A DNA stretch of 64,000 bases from positions 3,844,001 through 3,908,000 of the forward strand of contig NZ_CP047393.1 of NCBI RefSeq assembly GCF_009858175.1, given 5' to 3'. The notes beneath the pieces were generated by a model that was not told the DNA's origin, made no database searches, and worked only from the letters and a program-made list of their open reading frames with translations. This stretch comes from Pontibacillus sp. HMF3514. GTDB lineage: Bacteria; Bacillota; Bacilli; Bacillales; BH030062. Each line of letters starts with the position of its first letter. Within the stretch, counting starts at the first letter, position 1. Position numbers and translations under genes: made by a program. Below, piece after piece: positions 62,229 to 64,000 of the stretch.

Positions 62229-64000
<1,772 letters not shown>

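Overview
The window looks like chromosome of a low-GC, spore-forming, probably halotolerant member of the Bacillaceae (Halobacillus/Pontibacillus-like; a guess from gene content, not a species call). Pointers are the Bacillus-type GGAGG ribosome binding sites, CcpA cre sites, a complete comQXPA quorum-sensing locus, a spore-type collagen-like protein, a LysM-Gmad2 protein and a Na+/H+ antiporter. I saw no rRNA, tRNA, IS element, prophage or CRISPR array.

Layout. 1-13.9 kb: a two-component pair with an NhaC-family antiporter; a Gfo/Idh/MocA oxidoreductase; a tandem nitrilase whose second domain has lost its catalytic Cys; an MFS transporter; lytS-lytT beside a short cstA (pyruvate-type transporter), with four 21/30-bp phased direct repeats, a perfect cre and a translationally coupled 46-aa membrane peptide; pdxK/thiD; a HAD phosphatase. 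14.3-23.6 kb: one leftward alpha-glucan/oligosaccharide operon (ROK repressor, two ABC permeases, binding lipoprotein, debranching enzyme, ROK glucokinase, oligo-1,6-glucosidase) with a well-formed promoter, operator and cre. 23.8-25.5 kb: M20 peptidase and a 41-aa basic peptide.

25.7-44.9 kb is the most unusual region. comQ-comX-comP-comA is flanked by secreted GH18-like TIM-barrel proteins and followed by a rightward cluster: a GH-A clan glycosidase with no normal start codon, a membrane-anchored HEAT protein, a processive GT2 synthase, an unknown 154-aa protein, a UDP-HexNAc dehydrogenase, a second-type glmS without the glmS ribozyme, a 50-aa protein, a GlmU cut down to its uridylyltransferase half, and another GH18-like protein. 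Together these could make UDP-GlcNAc and its uronic acid and polymerise them: a candidate undescribed amino-sugar/aminouronic exopolysaccharide system next to a quorum-sensing locus. Four GH18-like domains occur in three proteins, and one domain has lost its acidic residues.

45-50.5 kb: secreted subtilisin, alkaline phosphatase with a Pho-box-like repeat, a decayed gene, a small secreted protein, a GNAT and a second Gfo/Idh protein. 50.6-57 kb: a ketone-body/3-hydroxybutyrate operon (scoA-scoB-hbd-thiolase-GntP permease) with a textbook sigma-54 promoter and three palindromic upstream sites next to its PAS-type sigma-54 activator. 57-64 kb: UspA, a frameshifted acidic lipoprotein, a broken histidine kinase, a cytochrome b561/molybdopterin oxidoreductase fusion, a LysM-Gmad2 protein, a CrtC/AttH lipocalin-like protein and a collagen-like spore-surface protein running off the right edge.
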